Shown piece after piece: positions 11,039-22,688 of a stretch of DNA of 64,000 nucleotides (positions within the stretch are counted from its first letter, which is position 1; every line of letters starts with the position of its first letter). Where the stretch lies: the NCBI RefSeq assembly GCF_019059575.1, contig NW_024882709.1, positions 1 through 64,000 on the forward strand. Reading direction: 5' to 3'. A program made the position numbers and the translations under genes. Under the pieces are notes generated by a model, which did no database searches, was not told the DNA's origin, and saw only the letters and a program-made list of their open reading frames with translations. The stretch is from Amphibalanus amphitrite (Eukaryota > Arthropoda > Thecostraca > Balanomorpha > Balanidae).

Positions 11039-11101
11039 TTTTGGGCCCCTTATGCTACTTCGGCCAGATCAGTGCACAGTCCATGTATAGAGAAGTCTGT
11101 G
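11039..11101 (-). repeat. Right terminal inverted repeat of P-type element
   Basis: 63 bp, the exact inverted copy of 5171-5233. Flanked on the outer side by CATGACC at 11102-11108. Confidence 0.95.
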
Positions 11102-11108
11102 CATGACC

Positions 11109-11918
11109 TAATCTCTCGCCCTGCTGGAAGTTTCAGATTTTTACACGCCCTGCTTTGGACTGAAAGCATCTGTCTTTCTCGAGCAGCGTGCTGCTGCGCT
11201 GGTGCAGTCCTCGACAGTTTTCTTCCCCCAGCTGTGAAGTGATGCTGCTCAGCCTACGCAGTACGAAGTCCCTGATTTGCTATTCCTCGCATACTTTAAG
11301 AAAAACCTTTGTCTCTGGAGCCGGCGTGATTCCGACCAGGGTATGTTGAATTTTCCGACAGTGCTGGATCTATGCCATTGACCTTTATAGAGGTCACCGG
11401 AGGCTGACGTTCACAGGCGAACCATTCGACAGATCGGGGTGAGCGACGTTTGGAGAAATCTGCCCGGTAGCGCGCGAAAACATCCCGTGCGTCATCCAAG
11501 ATTCCATGAATTTACTCCATGACGTCAATAACTTACCGCCGGTGGCTCCGCAATCGGCTAATCTGGTACGCAAGATCCGGCAGTGATATCGAATAGTTTG
11601 ATGACAGCTCGGATGAATGTGTCTTTGAATGGGTACCGCAAAATGCAATGCATTTGGATTCGCAAGTGCAACTGAGACGACTGCAGCAGCTGTTGCAACA
11701 ACTGGAACTGATGTTCCAGCCTCTTCGGTGCCCTCTTCTGCAGCCGTTTCCGCTGAAGCTTCTGAAGCTGGCGATGCTGCTGCAGCTGTCACTGCAGCAG
11801 TGTAGCTTGTGACCAATGATATTTGGCAGCTAATGAGCTGCGTACGCGCCAGCCCGTGCCGTCCCGTCCCTGGCTCCTGCCACCGTCCGTCCCGGCCGCT
11901 GTGTTTATATTTCCGCGG
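11109..11918. other. Intergenic region upstream of the clip-annexin gene
   Basis: No gene is recognised. A minus-strand open frame at 11816-11394 is Ala/Glu/Thr-rich through a GCA/GCT-type triplet repeat (11670-11800), and I do not call it a gene. The stretch becomes CpG-rich toward the promoter from about 11840. Confidence 0.4.
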
Positions 11919-11919
11919 C

Positions 11920-11925
11920 TATATA
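11920..11925 (+). promoter_or_regulatory. TATA box of clip-annexin gene
   Basis: TATATA within GGCTATATAGAGGG, 118 bp upstream of the predicted start codon. Transcription would start near 11950, giving a 5'UTR of about 90 nt. The surrounding sequence is GC-rich, so the motif stands out. Confidence 0.6.
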
Positions 11926-12042
11926 GAGGGCCGTGGCCGCCGGGGCGCACACCAATCGGTTCCGGCCGACCTCCAGCGGCTCTCGGTGGCAGCAGTGTGT
12001 GTGACTGGACTGGACTGACCCTCCCCGGTACCCCGGAGAGCG

Positions 12043-15000
12043 ATGCGCGCGCTAGTGGCCTGCCTGGCGGTGGCGGCGGTGCTGACGGCGCCGGCCGCCG
12101 CTGACAGGTTCCGCACGGTGCTGGTCGGCGGGCAGCCTGACTGGGCCGCGGCCGGCGGTGACCAGGGCTGTGACATCTGTGGCGGCGGCGGGGGTCACTC
12201 GGGTGGCGGCTACCGCACCTCCTCCTCCCACAGCAGTCGCTACACGAGCTCCGGCCAGCTGGCGCCGCGCTACCGGCCCGGCCTGCTCGGCCGCAGCGGC
12301 GGCGGACAGCGGCGCACCTACCACTTCTCCAGCGAGGAGTCCGAGTACACCTTCAGCAACGGCACGCACAGCACCACCATCACCAGCAAGCGCTCCAGCG
12401 AGGGCGTGCCCCAGTTCCACCTGCGCATGACGCGGCTGGCCGACGGCGCCGTCATCGAGAGCACCGTGCTCTCGGAGGCCGAGTACCGCCAGCGGCGCGC
12501 CAGCCTCGGCCTCACCGGCTCCGACGGCAGCTTCGGGTTCGAGTCGCTGGGCGGCGGCGAGCTGCACGGCCTGAGCTCGCGCCGGCTCTCCGGCGAGGAG
12601 CTACTGACCGAGATGGAGCGGCGGCTGGCGCACCGGCGCGGCGGCCACGGCCGGCACTCCACCACCAGCTTCTCCAGCGAGGAGTCGCACTACTCGTTCA
12701 GCAACGGCACGCACACCACCAGCATCACGGGCCGCCGGAACAGCGAGGGCGTGCGCGAGTACGGCCTGGAGCTGATCCGGGACGCGGACGGCGCCGTGCT
12801 CGACCGCGCCACCATCTCTGAGGCCGAGTACAACCGGCGGCGACAGAACATGGTCGGCGGACGCGGCTTCGACGACGTGTTCGACATCCACGGCGTGCGC
12901 GGCTCCGGAGCCAGATTCGACTCGCGCTTCGACTCGCGGTCCGACTCGCGGTCACGGTCCCACTCTGAGTTCGGCTCGGACTCTGCCGAGTCGGAGTACG
13001 GCTCACGGTCGGGCGGCCGGCGGCCGACGCACAGCGGGTCCTCCGGGTCCCGCTCCACATCCTATTTCCGCGAGGAGCGCACCGAGACGCGCCGCGAGGA
13101 GGGCGCCGAGAGCTGCGCCTGCGTGTCCCGCTCGCGGTGTCTGTACTCGGACCGGGTGGTCTCGGCGGCCGCGCTGAGCCGCTGCCGGACCGACGAGGTG
13201 TGCTGCCGCGAGCAGCGGCCGTTGCTGCCGCGGGTGCCCACCGACTACCCGCGGCCGGCGCCCACCGAGCGGCCCGTGCGCCGGCCGCAGGCCGAGCCCC
13301 AGGTGCGCGAGGAGCCCGCCTGCAACTGCGTGCCGCGCGACACCTGCTCCTACCGCGAGCGCGACTTTTCGCTGGCCGGCCTGCAGAAGTGCCGCCGCCC
13401 GATGGTCTGCTGTAAGCGTCAGCTGGTGTCCCAGCCGGCCGAGGAGCCGGCTCCGCTGTTGCCAACCCCGGCCCCCGTCCCCCGACACACCACCCCCGAC
13501 CCGGCCTTCGTGCAGCGCGAGCGCGACCTGTTCAGGGACATTGTGCAGCACGTGGACACGGACGAGCGGGCGCCCGTGCAGCGGCCGGTCGACCTCCGCG
13601 GCCTGCAGAGCTCGCTCTCGCGGTACGATGACGCCAGGGACGTGTCCGGCGGCCACCGGCGCACCGAAGTGAGTCGCACCGAGCACTCGCGCACCGAGAC
13701 CTCGGGCGCCGCGCCTCTGCCGGCCGTCACCGGCGGCCAGACGAGCAGCACGCGCCAATACAGCTACCGCAGCCGCAGCTCCTCCGGCGAGCAGCTGCCC
13801 GAGCCGGCGGACCCGCGCCGGCCGCTCTACCCTGCCGACAGCAGCGCCGGCCACAGCCGCCGCACCCACTCGTACGAGAGGACCAGCTCGGGGTACCGCG
13901 GCGCCGGCGCCGACCTGCTGTCCGGCGCCCACGGCTCCGGCTACACCGACAAGGAGGACTCTGCCGAGCAGAGCGGCTCGCGGGTCATCTCCAGCCGCCG
14001 GCACTACTCGGAGCGGCGCGTCGTCTCCGGAGAGGACAGCGGCGAGCAGGCCACCACGGGCGGCTACCCGCGCTACCCGGACCGGCCGGTCGACCTGCCG
14101 GGCCCGCAGCTGGGCTCCTCCAGCAGCTCGCGCCACTACTCCTACCGCAGCTCCTCCAGCTCGACCTCGTCCGGCGAGCAGGGCGACGCCGCGCTGCTGG
14201 CCGGTGGCGCCGGTTTGCGCGGCCAGCACAGCGCTCAGCGGCCGGAGGTGACCAGCTCCTCGCGGCGCTACTCGGCCCAGCACTCCACCTCGAGCGGCGG
14301 CGGCGGCGGCGCGGGCCTGCTGGCCGGCGGAGACGCGGGCCTCTCCGGCGGCGAGTCGGTGACCTCGTCCCGCCACTACTCCGAGCGGCGCGTGGTGTCC
14401 GGGGACGCCGGCGGCGACCTGGGTCTGTCCGGGGGCGACCTGGGCCTGGCGGGCGGCTCGTCGGGCGGCTACTCGAGCGGCTCGAGCTACCGGTCCTCGT
14501 CCTCCTGGTCCTCCCGCTCTGAGAGCGGCTCCTCGGGAGGACTGGTGCCGTCCGGCGGCGGCTCCCACCAGTACCCTGCCGGCTCCGCGGGCGGCAGCGG
14601 CTCCAGCTACCGCTACTCGTCCAGCTCTCACTCCTCGCAGGCGGTGAGTGTAGCGCCGACGACCAACTCAGAACTCTAAGAAGCATCGATTTTATCAGCT
14701 GTTTCATCAAACTGTCCATGCTTAACGTTCATACGAACAACAAACTTATACTTAAAGCTCAAAGCACATGTCTAACATAACTCACATTATATCAGACCGT
14801 CTTGTCTGTTGTTCCTCCGAAACTTCATACCAAGTGGTGCCTTGCATAGAGCACTATTCGCCTTCTGAAGCGTCTTACAGCTCGGCCTTCCCGGCCCTCA
14901 CTGAGTCTCTGTCCCGTCAGGCGCCGCTGGAGTCGGGCTCCAGCTATTGGAGCAGCTACTCGCAGCAGTCGCAGCGTCACCGTCGCGGCTGGACCGACCT

Positions 15001-18000
15001 GTTCACCGGCCGAGACGAGACGCCGCGCGCCGCCGCCGAGGCCGGCGACAGCTGCGTCTGCGTGCGCTTCGACCGCTGCTCGGACGGCAACCTGCTGCAC
15101 CACGGCGCCGACCTGCTCGACTTCAGGTGGGTTAAACCTGACCTGTCAGACTTCAGGTGGGTCCAACCAGACCTCGACTTCAGGTGGGTTAAACCCGACC
15201 TTCAACACTTCACTGGGTCCAACCCGACCTCAGCCCGAACAGCATTTACTCATTCAGGCATTTTAGACCTGCGAGTAGTGGTAGCGATAAGTGTTCCTCT
15301 GCCGTCATTGTTCAGAGTCGAAGTATATTTCGTGTCGTATCCGTGCATATGTATGTGTCTCCACTGATTCCTCCCCTCCCGTGTCCGTCCTGCAGTATCG
15401 GCTCCCGGAAACAGTGCTCCGGGTTCCGGGTCCGTACTGACTCTGTGTTCCGGGTCTGTACTGACTGTGTTCCGGGTCTGTACTGACGCTGTGTCCGTCC
15501 CACAGTATTGGCTCCCGGAAGCAGTGCTCCGGGTTCCGGGTGTGCTGTGACACGCCGCCGGAGGTGCTCCGTCAGCTGGAGTCCACTCCGGGCCTCCGGC
15601 CGGGCGTGGTCACCTCTGTGCCGACTGCCGAGCTGGAGCTGGCCGGCCGCTCCTCGCCGCTGGCGCCGCACGTCTCCAGCTCCCAGCCCTGCGTGTGCGT
15701 CTCCTCGTACCTGTGTCAGGGCGGCCAGATCGGCGCCTCGCAGCAGCTGCTCGTCGACATGCGCCAGGTCTCGCAGACGGGACGCTGCAGCTACGACGGA
15801 CAGGTGAGCTCACAGGTGACGGCTGAGCTCACAGGTGATCGGTGAGCTCACAGGTGATAGCGGTGACAGGGTGACAGGAGATTGGTGATCTGACCAATTC
15901 ATTCGTCATGATGTTTGCTGGACAGGCGAGGATTGGAGAACGAACGTTAACTGGAAATCGGCATTATCCAGTAGCGTTTTGCGTTCTTGGCAAAGGCAGT
16001 TGAGTTTCAACATCACCGTGCACATATCGCGTATCGTTGTTCAGATATGCATTGCCATCACACTGTGTAATGCTATTATCAGGTGTGCCGTTCTATCACT
16101 CTGTGCTGTGCTGTGCTGTTTTCAGGTGTGCTGCGCGGTGCCGTGGGCCCAGGTGCAGCCGACTACCCCGCCGGCGCCGTGCAGCTGCGTGCCTGGAAAT
16201 CAGTGCCGCCAGCAGGATATCCTCACCCGCTACACCAACGTCAACGCGCCCACCTGTCCGGGCACTCAGGTAAGTATGGACAGGGCCAGATTTTGGGCAC
16301 ATGCCAATAGCCATTCACGGAGTCAGATAGGTCCGGTCAGGGTTCAGTGAAAGGTTCTGGGTCCATAAAGGGGTGTGGGTCAATAAAGAGTGAGGGATTG
16401 GTCCATGAAAGGCAGAAGGTCAGTAAATGGGGATGGGTCATTAAATGGGTCAATAAAAGGGGGCAGAGTCAGTGAACGGTGACAGGCCAATAAAGGGGTG
16501 GGCAGGTCAGTAAAAGGGGGACGGGTCAATAAAAGGGAGACGAGTCAAGCGGGACAGTCTTTAAAGACGTTTCCGATCCTCGGAACACCGACTTAGCCCG
16601 TTTCGTTCGGGCCGCCACTCTGACCCCCCCCCCCCCCCTCTGCAGGTGTGCTGCTCCCGTCCGCAGTCGGGCGGCCCGGCGGTCCGTCCGCCCGCCAGCA
16701 GCCTGGACCGTATCGAGTACGACATGTACCGGTTCTGCAAGTCGTACCCGCTGAGCGTCGCCTGCTCCAGCACTCACCAGGTGAGAAACGGGGAGACTAC
16801 CGGGGAGAGAAACTCACACTAACTCACTGAGTCAGGAACCCGCTGGTACGCAAATGGGGGGACGCTGGCTCTCGAGAAAAATCAATTTTGTTGGTATATT
16901 TCATAGGAACTAGTAATGCATTCCTACTTGCGATAATGGTTTCCATTTGACTGCTGATAACGTAACATTTTCCCCAATCCTTTTCAGTTCAACGTTCTGC
17001 CGACTCTCCGACCTACGCCGTACTTCGACGCTGAGCGGGACGCCAGAGCGCTGAAGTGAGTATTATCGTTTGTTTTTGTTCATCTGAGAATAGTCGTTAC
17101 ATAATCCGGAAAAATCCTAACGAGCAAGTATCATTTTCAATGTTCGGTCCGATTTATACGTAGGCTCCGTGTGACCTAGTCAGGGGCCGCTGAATAAGCT
17201 TGTATGAAGTGGATGTTAGACGGCAGTGGAGGTTTGTACGTGTGCCGGTCCTGTCGGTACCAGGCGCTGCTCGGCCGCCGCTGCCGCCGCAGACGTCTGT
17301 CTCTCGTCACAGCCACCGTAAACACTGGTCGACGGAAAACTAGGAATGTTAGGACTGTTCTGATACGGGCACGATCGGCCCCCGCTGGGAGTTGACCGAG
17401 GTGATATCACCGCCGACAGTCAGCTGAGCAGGGTCGGGTCACCACTGACAGTCAGCTGACTGCGATTTGACAGTGAGACAGCTGACTAATATAGTGATAT
17501 TGCTGACAGTTGACCCGGATAGTGTCGCAGTCAGCTAACCTGTCACGTGTCGCTGCCATCTCGCCCCACCTCTGTACCCAGCCGCTCAGTATTGTTGATC
17601 CCCCGTCTGACACTGAATACAATCTCCCACAGCGACGCGTTCGGCCTGTTCGGAGTCGACGACGACGTCCTGATCGGTATCCTCACCAAGAGGACCTTCA
17701 AGGAGCGCGCCCTCATCAAGCAGGCCTTCGCGCGGCTCACAGGCTCGGTGAGAAGGATATGGGTGATATTGTGAGAACGCCCGTGCTGCTGTCATCACTG
17801 ACAGCAGTACTGGAGTTTCTCACTCTCAACTCTCAGTAACTATCCATTTCGGAGACGTCGAGGGACGCGGTTTTAGGTCACCACTGTCAAACACTGGGCT
17901 GGTAAAAAGATAATGAGGTTACCCGGTCCTGCTTCATTCGCTACTGGCGGCTTCGTGACCTAGTTCTGGTCATCAGCTTCTGGAAGAGACTGATAGTTCG

Positions 18001-21000
18001 GCTCTGCTAAACTTCTGGTTCGTGGTATACACCCGGCTGCTCCAGGCTGCAGCTGCCGACGGATGGTAGAGCCCTGGTTCTGTTAAACTCGGTGCCTGGC
18101 CCGGGTGTCCGACATTTGTCCGGCCCTGAGCTGCTTCACTAAGGCCCCGATGTCGTCCAGCGTTGGCCTTGTCCCGTGGCCGTGTTTTCGTCCAGCGCCG
18201 CCGGTGGCCCGCTGTCCCAGATCCGCTGGCCCCGGTCCGCCGGCGGCCCCTGGCTGCCGCCGGCCGAGGTCGGCCGTGTGTTTACAGTGGGGAGACGGGA
18301 CCCAGACGCCTGTGTCGGGCCGCGCGGTCACAGAGCCACCAGTGGCCCGGCTAGGGACGGAGCAGGGTAGACCGTCTCAGCTACAGCACATAGCTCAGTC
18401 CGCCCACATACAGAGACTGTCCATGTCAACGGGGTAATGGGACAGAATATGCTGTAGGATATGAGGGTTGATAATCCGTCCGGGTCGGAAAAGTTGCAGG
18501 ATTTGTATAAAAATACGTGGATTAAAGCTGTTTAATGACATACGAAAAACAGCCAATTGTGGCTGACTCCCTGACTCCGAACACCTGCTAAGCCTCAGCG
18601 GTAGTGACAGATCCAGCAGTATAGTACCGCTGTGAGTTCGTCTCGCAATGTCATCAGCCTGCGACCAACTCTCTGAGACTAATATGAAGTCATCCGATGG
18701 ATACCTCACACCTCTGACGTGCTGTGCCGCAGAACCTGGCGGACAAGATCGAGAGGTACTCGACGGGCAACTACGAGGACCTGATGGTCGAGCTGCTGGA
18801 CGGCGCCTCCATGGAGGAGTACCTGGCCAAGCGGCTGCACGAGGGCATGGACCGTCTGGGCACGGACGAGGACGTGGTGCTCGAGACACTGATCAGCAGC
18901 ACTAACCAGGAGATCGCCGCCATCAAACCCTACTTCTACGCAGGTCGGTGGACCAGAGATGAAACCCAAATTCTACGCTTGTACTCGATAATGAATGTTT
19001 CGAGGTGACTAGCCAAAGGACTAGTCACCGGATCTCGGACATTAGATCTGTATAGTGTGCTTCCGTGCATTAGCAGGCTCGTGCGAATATTCTTGGGCTA
19101 TAACATATGTCTGTCTTTTGTCTTTTCTCACTATTAAAGCATCGTCATTTTTGTGCGAATGTGTCCTTTCTTCTTCTAACGAAAAGTAAAAACATCGACC
19201 TTGGACTCTTTCCGACCATGTAGGTTCATTGTACTTCAGCCGTCAATGTCCTTCAACTATGTTTAGTCTCCCGGTGTCTAACCCCGTCCGCCTCCCGCAG
19301 AGTCCGGCCACACGCTGGAGGACGACATTGCCGACGACTTCTCCGGCGACCTGGAGGACATTCTGGTGGCTCTGGCTAACGGCACGCGCGACAACAGCTT
19401 CACCGTGGACCGACGGCGGGCGCGCGAGCAGGCGGCCGCCCTGCGCAGCGCAGGTACGGAGCCGCGGGTCTGAACAGGGCCGGGTGATTGCTACCGAGTT
19501 TGATCGAGGTGTTACCATGTTAGTGTTAGTTTGATAGTTTTACCGTGTTGGGGCTGGTGTTACGTTTGGTAAAATTCATTAAACGTGATGTACAGCTATC
19601 CTTGATGAAGGTTTACAACTTTTCGGAAGCCTAAATTGAAGCATAAGAATGACAATATGTACGGAAATCGATAGCTAACACTAAGATATATCGGTGTTTT
19701 GCAACGGTACTTTGCTATAAAGTTAAGCTCAGCGTGACAGCATTGACAACCTTCAATCCCGTCTTAGGTTGGACACCACTGACCGTTCTCTGCCGCTGTT
19801 TGGCCAGGTGAAGGGCTGGGCACCAGTGAGGAGACGTTCAAGTACTATCTGACGCACGAGAACTACGCGCAGCTGGCGCTCATCTTCTCCGAGTACGAGC
19901 AGCTCGCCGGCGAGACGTTCGAGGATGCGCTGGAGGATGAGTTCAGCCGGCACACAGAGGACGCCGTACTGGCCATCGGTGAGGACGGGAGGGGAGGACT
20001 GGGGCTGACGACAATAGTGATACTGGGGATGACAGTTCTAAACGTTATAAATCGGGTAAATGCTTCATTGATAAATGTCTAAGAGCTCACCATCTCGCGT
20101 TTCACTTCAGTCGTTCTCTAGGCGATGGTTAAATTACACACGTCGGGTTACTCTAGCTCGTCCCATCGGAGACTCGATTGCTGACTTGCCCCTACCCCAC
20201 CTCTGACCCCTCTGCCCCTCCCCACCTGTGACCCCTCTGCCCCTCCCCACCTCTGACCGCTCTGTCCCGCTCCCCCCCCCCCCCCCACCTCTGACCGCTC
20301 TCCCCCTCCTCCCCACCTCTGACCCCTCTGCCCCTCCCCACCTCTGACCGCTCTGTCCCGCTCCCCCCCCCCCCCCCCCACCTCTGACCGCTCTCCCCCT
20401 CCTCCCCACCTCTGACCCCTCTGTCCCCTCCCCACCTCTGACCGCTCTGCCCCGCTCCCTCGGCAGTGGAGGTGACCAGGAACCTGCCGGCCTATTTCGC
20501 CGGCCGGCTGTACGACGCACTGTGGGGCCGCGGGGTGATCTCCAAGGACGACTCGTCTCTGCGGCGGATCATCATCTCCAGGGCCGAGCGGGACCTGGGC
20601 TCCATCGCGCAGGAGTACCAGCGCCGCTACGGCAACTCGCTCAAAGACGATATCGAGGTACGGGACACGGTATCACCGGTCACAGACAGCACACGGTACA
20701 CACTGCACACACACACACACAGCACACAGCACACCACACACAGCACAGCACACAGCACACGTACCAAAACCGCGCACAGTGCCAGCGCCGCTGCGGGAAC
20801 TCGCTCAAAGACGATATCGACGTACGGAGGAGACACGGGGGTAGCGAGGGACACTCAGATACACGCAGCGCACTCGGCAGCATACACCATACGCCGCTTA
20901 ACGTACGGCCCACCGCTAAAGTAATGTGCTGTTTTACCAATCTCAACGGATGGCTTTGACTGGCGATTTTTTTAATGCGGAGTAATCGAAAGGAAGACGT

Positions 21001-21682
21001 CAAAAGATAAAGTTGCAGCTGCAAATGTGACGATACATGTAAGCTACATTCAAAGTTTCATTGTAGTGTGGCTAATCGTTCCAAAGCTTCAGAAGCAGAA
21101 CATACTCTTGACTGAAACCGCACATTACTTCTGCTGTGGACTGTACGAACTTCAACACAATGCACATTGCGCAGCCTAGTAAAGTCGAATTCAAGTTGTG
21201 TCGTTTATCCACGTTGATGTTTTGTGTACTTGTTTATAAATGCAACAATTTTTATTTAATCATTAATGAAAAATATGACTATGTTTTTCGACAATAAGGA
21301 CGTAAATATATTTTCGTAAAATTGACGACGTAAAATGCTGAAATCTATATAAACGTTCGATGACCTTGCCATGTGCTCAGTTTTCCGTATTTACCGGTGC
21401 TATATTCGTTCCGATAGTCTCGCCCCAACTTCCCCGTACTTACGCCAGAGCTGTATCCGCCCCTACATTCTGGCCCGTATCACTGATGTATCCGCCCCTA
21501 CATTCTGGCCCGTATCACTTATGTATCCGCCCCTACATTCTGGCCCGTATCACTGATGTATCCGCTCCTCCAATCTGCCCCGTATGACCACTCCGCGGTG
21601 TTGACGCCAGTGTTTTATCCCGTTCCAGACCAAGTCCACGTCCGACTATGAGGACGCGCTGGTGTCGCTGATTGGCGGCTAG
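12043..21682 (+). CDS. Secreted clip-motif/annexin fusion protein, 1448 aa, 12 exons
   Basis: Exons: 12043-14643, 14921-15126, 15506-15803, 16126-16269, 16646-16780, 16988-17055, 17633-17747, 18733-18943, 19301-19453, 19808-19978, 20467-20657, 21629-21682. All introns are GT-AG with matching phases; the sum is 4347 nt. The protein starts with a signal peptide (MRALVACLAVAAVLTAPAAA). A Ser/Gly/Arg-rich region follows, with two ~65-aa repeats holding FSNGTH (near 92 and 206) and several YSERRVVSG-like units. Five clip-like motifs of the CxCV...C...C...VCC form lie at about 358-388, 427-457, 912-950, 998-1038 and 1054-1086, like PPAF-2-type clips of serine protease homologs, but no protease follows. 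Residues ~1145-1448 form four annexin repeats. Calcium loops look kept in repeats 2 (RLGTDE) and 3 (GLGTSE) and degenerate in 1 and 4. Annexins normally lack a signal peptide. Inferred role: extracellular calcium/lipid-binding or matrix protein. Confidence 0.85.
15121..15226 (+). repeat. Tandem copies of the exon 2 splice donor
   Basis: The exon-intron junction CTTCAGGTGGGT (real donor after 15126) recurs at 15151 and 15178, with a degenerate fourth copy near 15207. The period is about 27-30 bp, each followed by TTAAACC or CCAACC. The first copy gives the phase that fits exon 3. Confidence 0.85.
15382..15545 (+). repeat. Duplicated acceptor and start of exon 3, with spacer repeats
   Basis: GTCCGTCCTGCAG plus the first ~35 bp of exon 3 (TATCGGCTCCCGGAA...) at 15382-15431 is repeated at 15494-15543, where it joins the real exon. 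Between them a TCCGGGTCTGTACTGAC unit is repeated. Only the right copy continues into the VCC codons. Confidence 0.85.
15797..15880 (+). repeat. Repeated donor-like units after exon 3
   Basis: The donor CAGGTGAGCTCA (exon ends 15803) is followed by near-copies of GAGCTCACAGGTGA at about 20-bp spacing up to 15880. Confidence 0.7.
16330..16555 (+). repeat. Degenerate minisatellite in intron 4
   Basis: About eight imperfect units of GGTCAATAAAAGGGG type, roughly 25-30 bp each. No reading frame of note. Confidence 0.7.
17056..17632 (+). other. Intron 6 of clip-annexin gene
   Basis: 577 bp without a further exon that I can fit. Repeated CAGCTGA words with GACAGT lie at 17410-17500. The long intron 7 (17748-18732) likewise shows no gene, only a CpG-rich stretch at 18110-18370. 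Confidence 0.5.
20170..20460 (+). repeat. C-rich minisatellite before exon 11 acceptor
   Basis: Imperfect ~20-25-bp units of CCCCACCTCTGACCGCTCTG, with two long C runs, end directly at the exon 11 acceptor (CGGCAG, 20461-20466) and form its pyrimidine tract. Open frames here are repeat artefacts. Confidence 0.85.
20695..20765 (+). repeat. CA-rich microsatellite and partial exon 11 echo
   Basis: ACACACAC/AGCACACAGCACAC tract just after exon 11. It is followed at about 20780-20825 by an echo of the exon's end (CAGCGCCGCTGCGGGAACTC... GACGATATCGACGTACGG), again including a donor-like site. Confidence 0.75.
21455..21590 (+). repeat. 36-38-bp tandem repeat before exon 12
   Basis: Four units of TATCCGCCCCTACATTCTGG plus CCCGTATCACTGATG, about 40 bp upstream of the last exon of the clip-annexin gene. 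Confidence 0.9.
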
Positions 21683-22540
21683 CCGTCAACTATCGACTGC
21701 TGATGTGATATACCGGACGGGCCGGCGGACGGGGCCGGTATGGGGACCGACCGGCGGTCACGTGTGACCCGCGGGGCGCCCTAAACAGAGGCGCTGGAGT
21801 CGGGGAGAGGACCCGGGTGTGCTCAGAGGGGAGAGAGCTGTACCTACAGCCGTGAACACTGACCGCATAGTGAAGTGGTATTGTGACAATATAATTTTGA
21901 GACTGTATGCAGTGTTTGGCTCGCTCAAAGGGACAATCGAATGGGGATCCCGAAAAAAAATGCGAATGCATCATAAAATATATATTTTGTAAAGGTAGTT
22001 GATTTTTAGATGGTGAGCTTTGCTTCTTGCGCAATACACGGGCGCCAGCAATCGAGATAAGAAAATGGTGCACGCCTTTTGGACATAATGTGAATCAGTC
22101 CGAACATCGGTCAATCAACGAACACTGTCCAGCATTGTCAAACACCTGAACCACGGTAAAAAGACGGTCACAGCGAATAGGCGGTCACATATTCCGCGGA
22201 GAGTATAAATAGACGATTACATTAGCACGTTAAATATTTAATGACGGTCATATATTACGTGAAGTAGGCGGCCATATGTATCATATACTACGTAATATAG
22301 GCGGTGTCGTATGCATTCACACCGTGGTGCCTCACATTGATGTAGCGCCTCTACATCGAGCGGTTTACAGTTGCAGTTACAGTGACTCGCCACCAGGCTT
22401 CAGCAGCTTCAGACTCGCCGATTTACGGGCTGGAAGCACTAGCGCCTCCACAATTCTTCATGGAGCATTTGGTACCTAGTTGTCTGTTGTATGTAGCTAC
22501 TAGGTTTTGTCGGTACGTTTCACCTGGCATCAATGTCTGC
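21683..22540 (+). other. 3' flank of clip-annexin gene
   Basis: Probable 3'UTR followed by AT-richer sequence. I find no clear AATAAA near the stop; an ATAAAATATATA stretch at about 21972 is the nearest A-rich candidate. No gene is recognised. Confidence 0.35.
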
Positions 22541-22543
22541 CCG

Positions 22544-22688
<145 letters not shown>

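Larger units (their letters stand above)
5171..11101 (-). mobile_element. P-type DNA transposon, 5.9 kb, perfect 63-bp TIRs
   Basis: The left terminus (5171-5233) and right terminus (11039-11101) are exact inverted copies over 63 bp, starting CACAGACTTCTC. The 7-bp sequence CATGACC stands directly outside both ends (5164-5170 and 11102-11108) as a target-site duplication, close to the 8 bp typical of P elements. Between them, on the minus strand, lies a two-part transposase gene with a THAP zinc finger and a P-type catalytic core. A 5'-truncated LINE (about 6013-7238) is inserted in the coding region. A ~108-bp segment of the gene also recurs at 5650-5757. Perfect TIRs and an intact duplication point to a recent insertion; with the LINE inside, this copy is probably non-autonomous now. 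Confidence 0.92.

Noticed and set aside
11394-11816. 140-residue Ala/Glu-rich minus-strand frame upstream of the clip-annexin
   Set aside because: It depends on a triplet-repeat tract, has no signal peptide or domain, and no supporting splice structure; kept only as a remote possibility.
13003-14631. 542-residue minus-strand open frame
   Set aside because: Antisense shadow of the GC-rich first exon of the clip-annexin gene; no domain, no splice or promoter support.
20134-20520. Gly/Arg-rich minus-strand frames
   Set aside because: Translation of the C-rich minisatellite before exon 11 of the clip-annexin gene.
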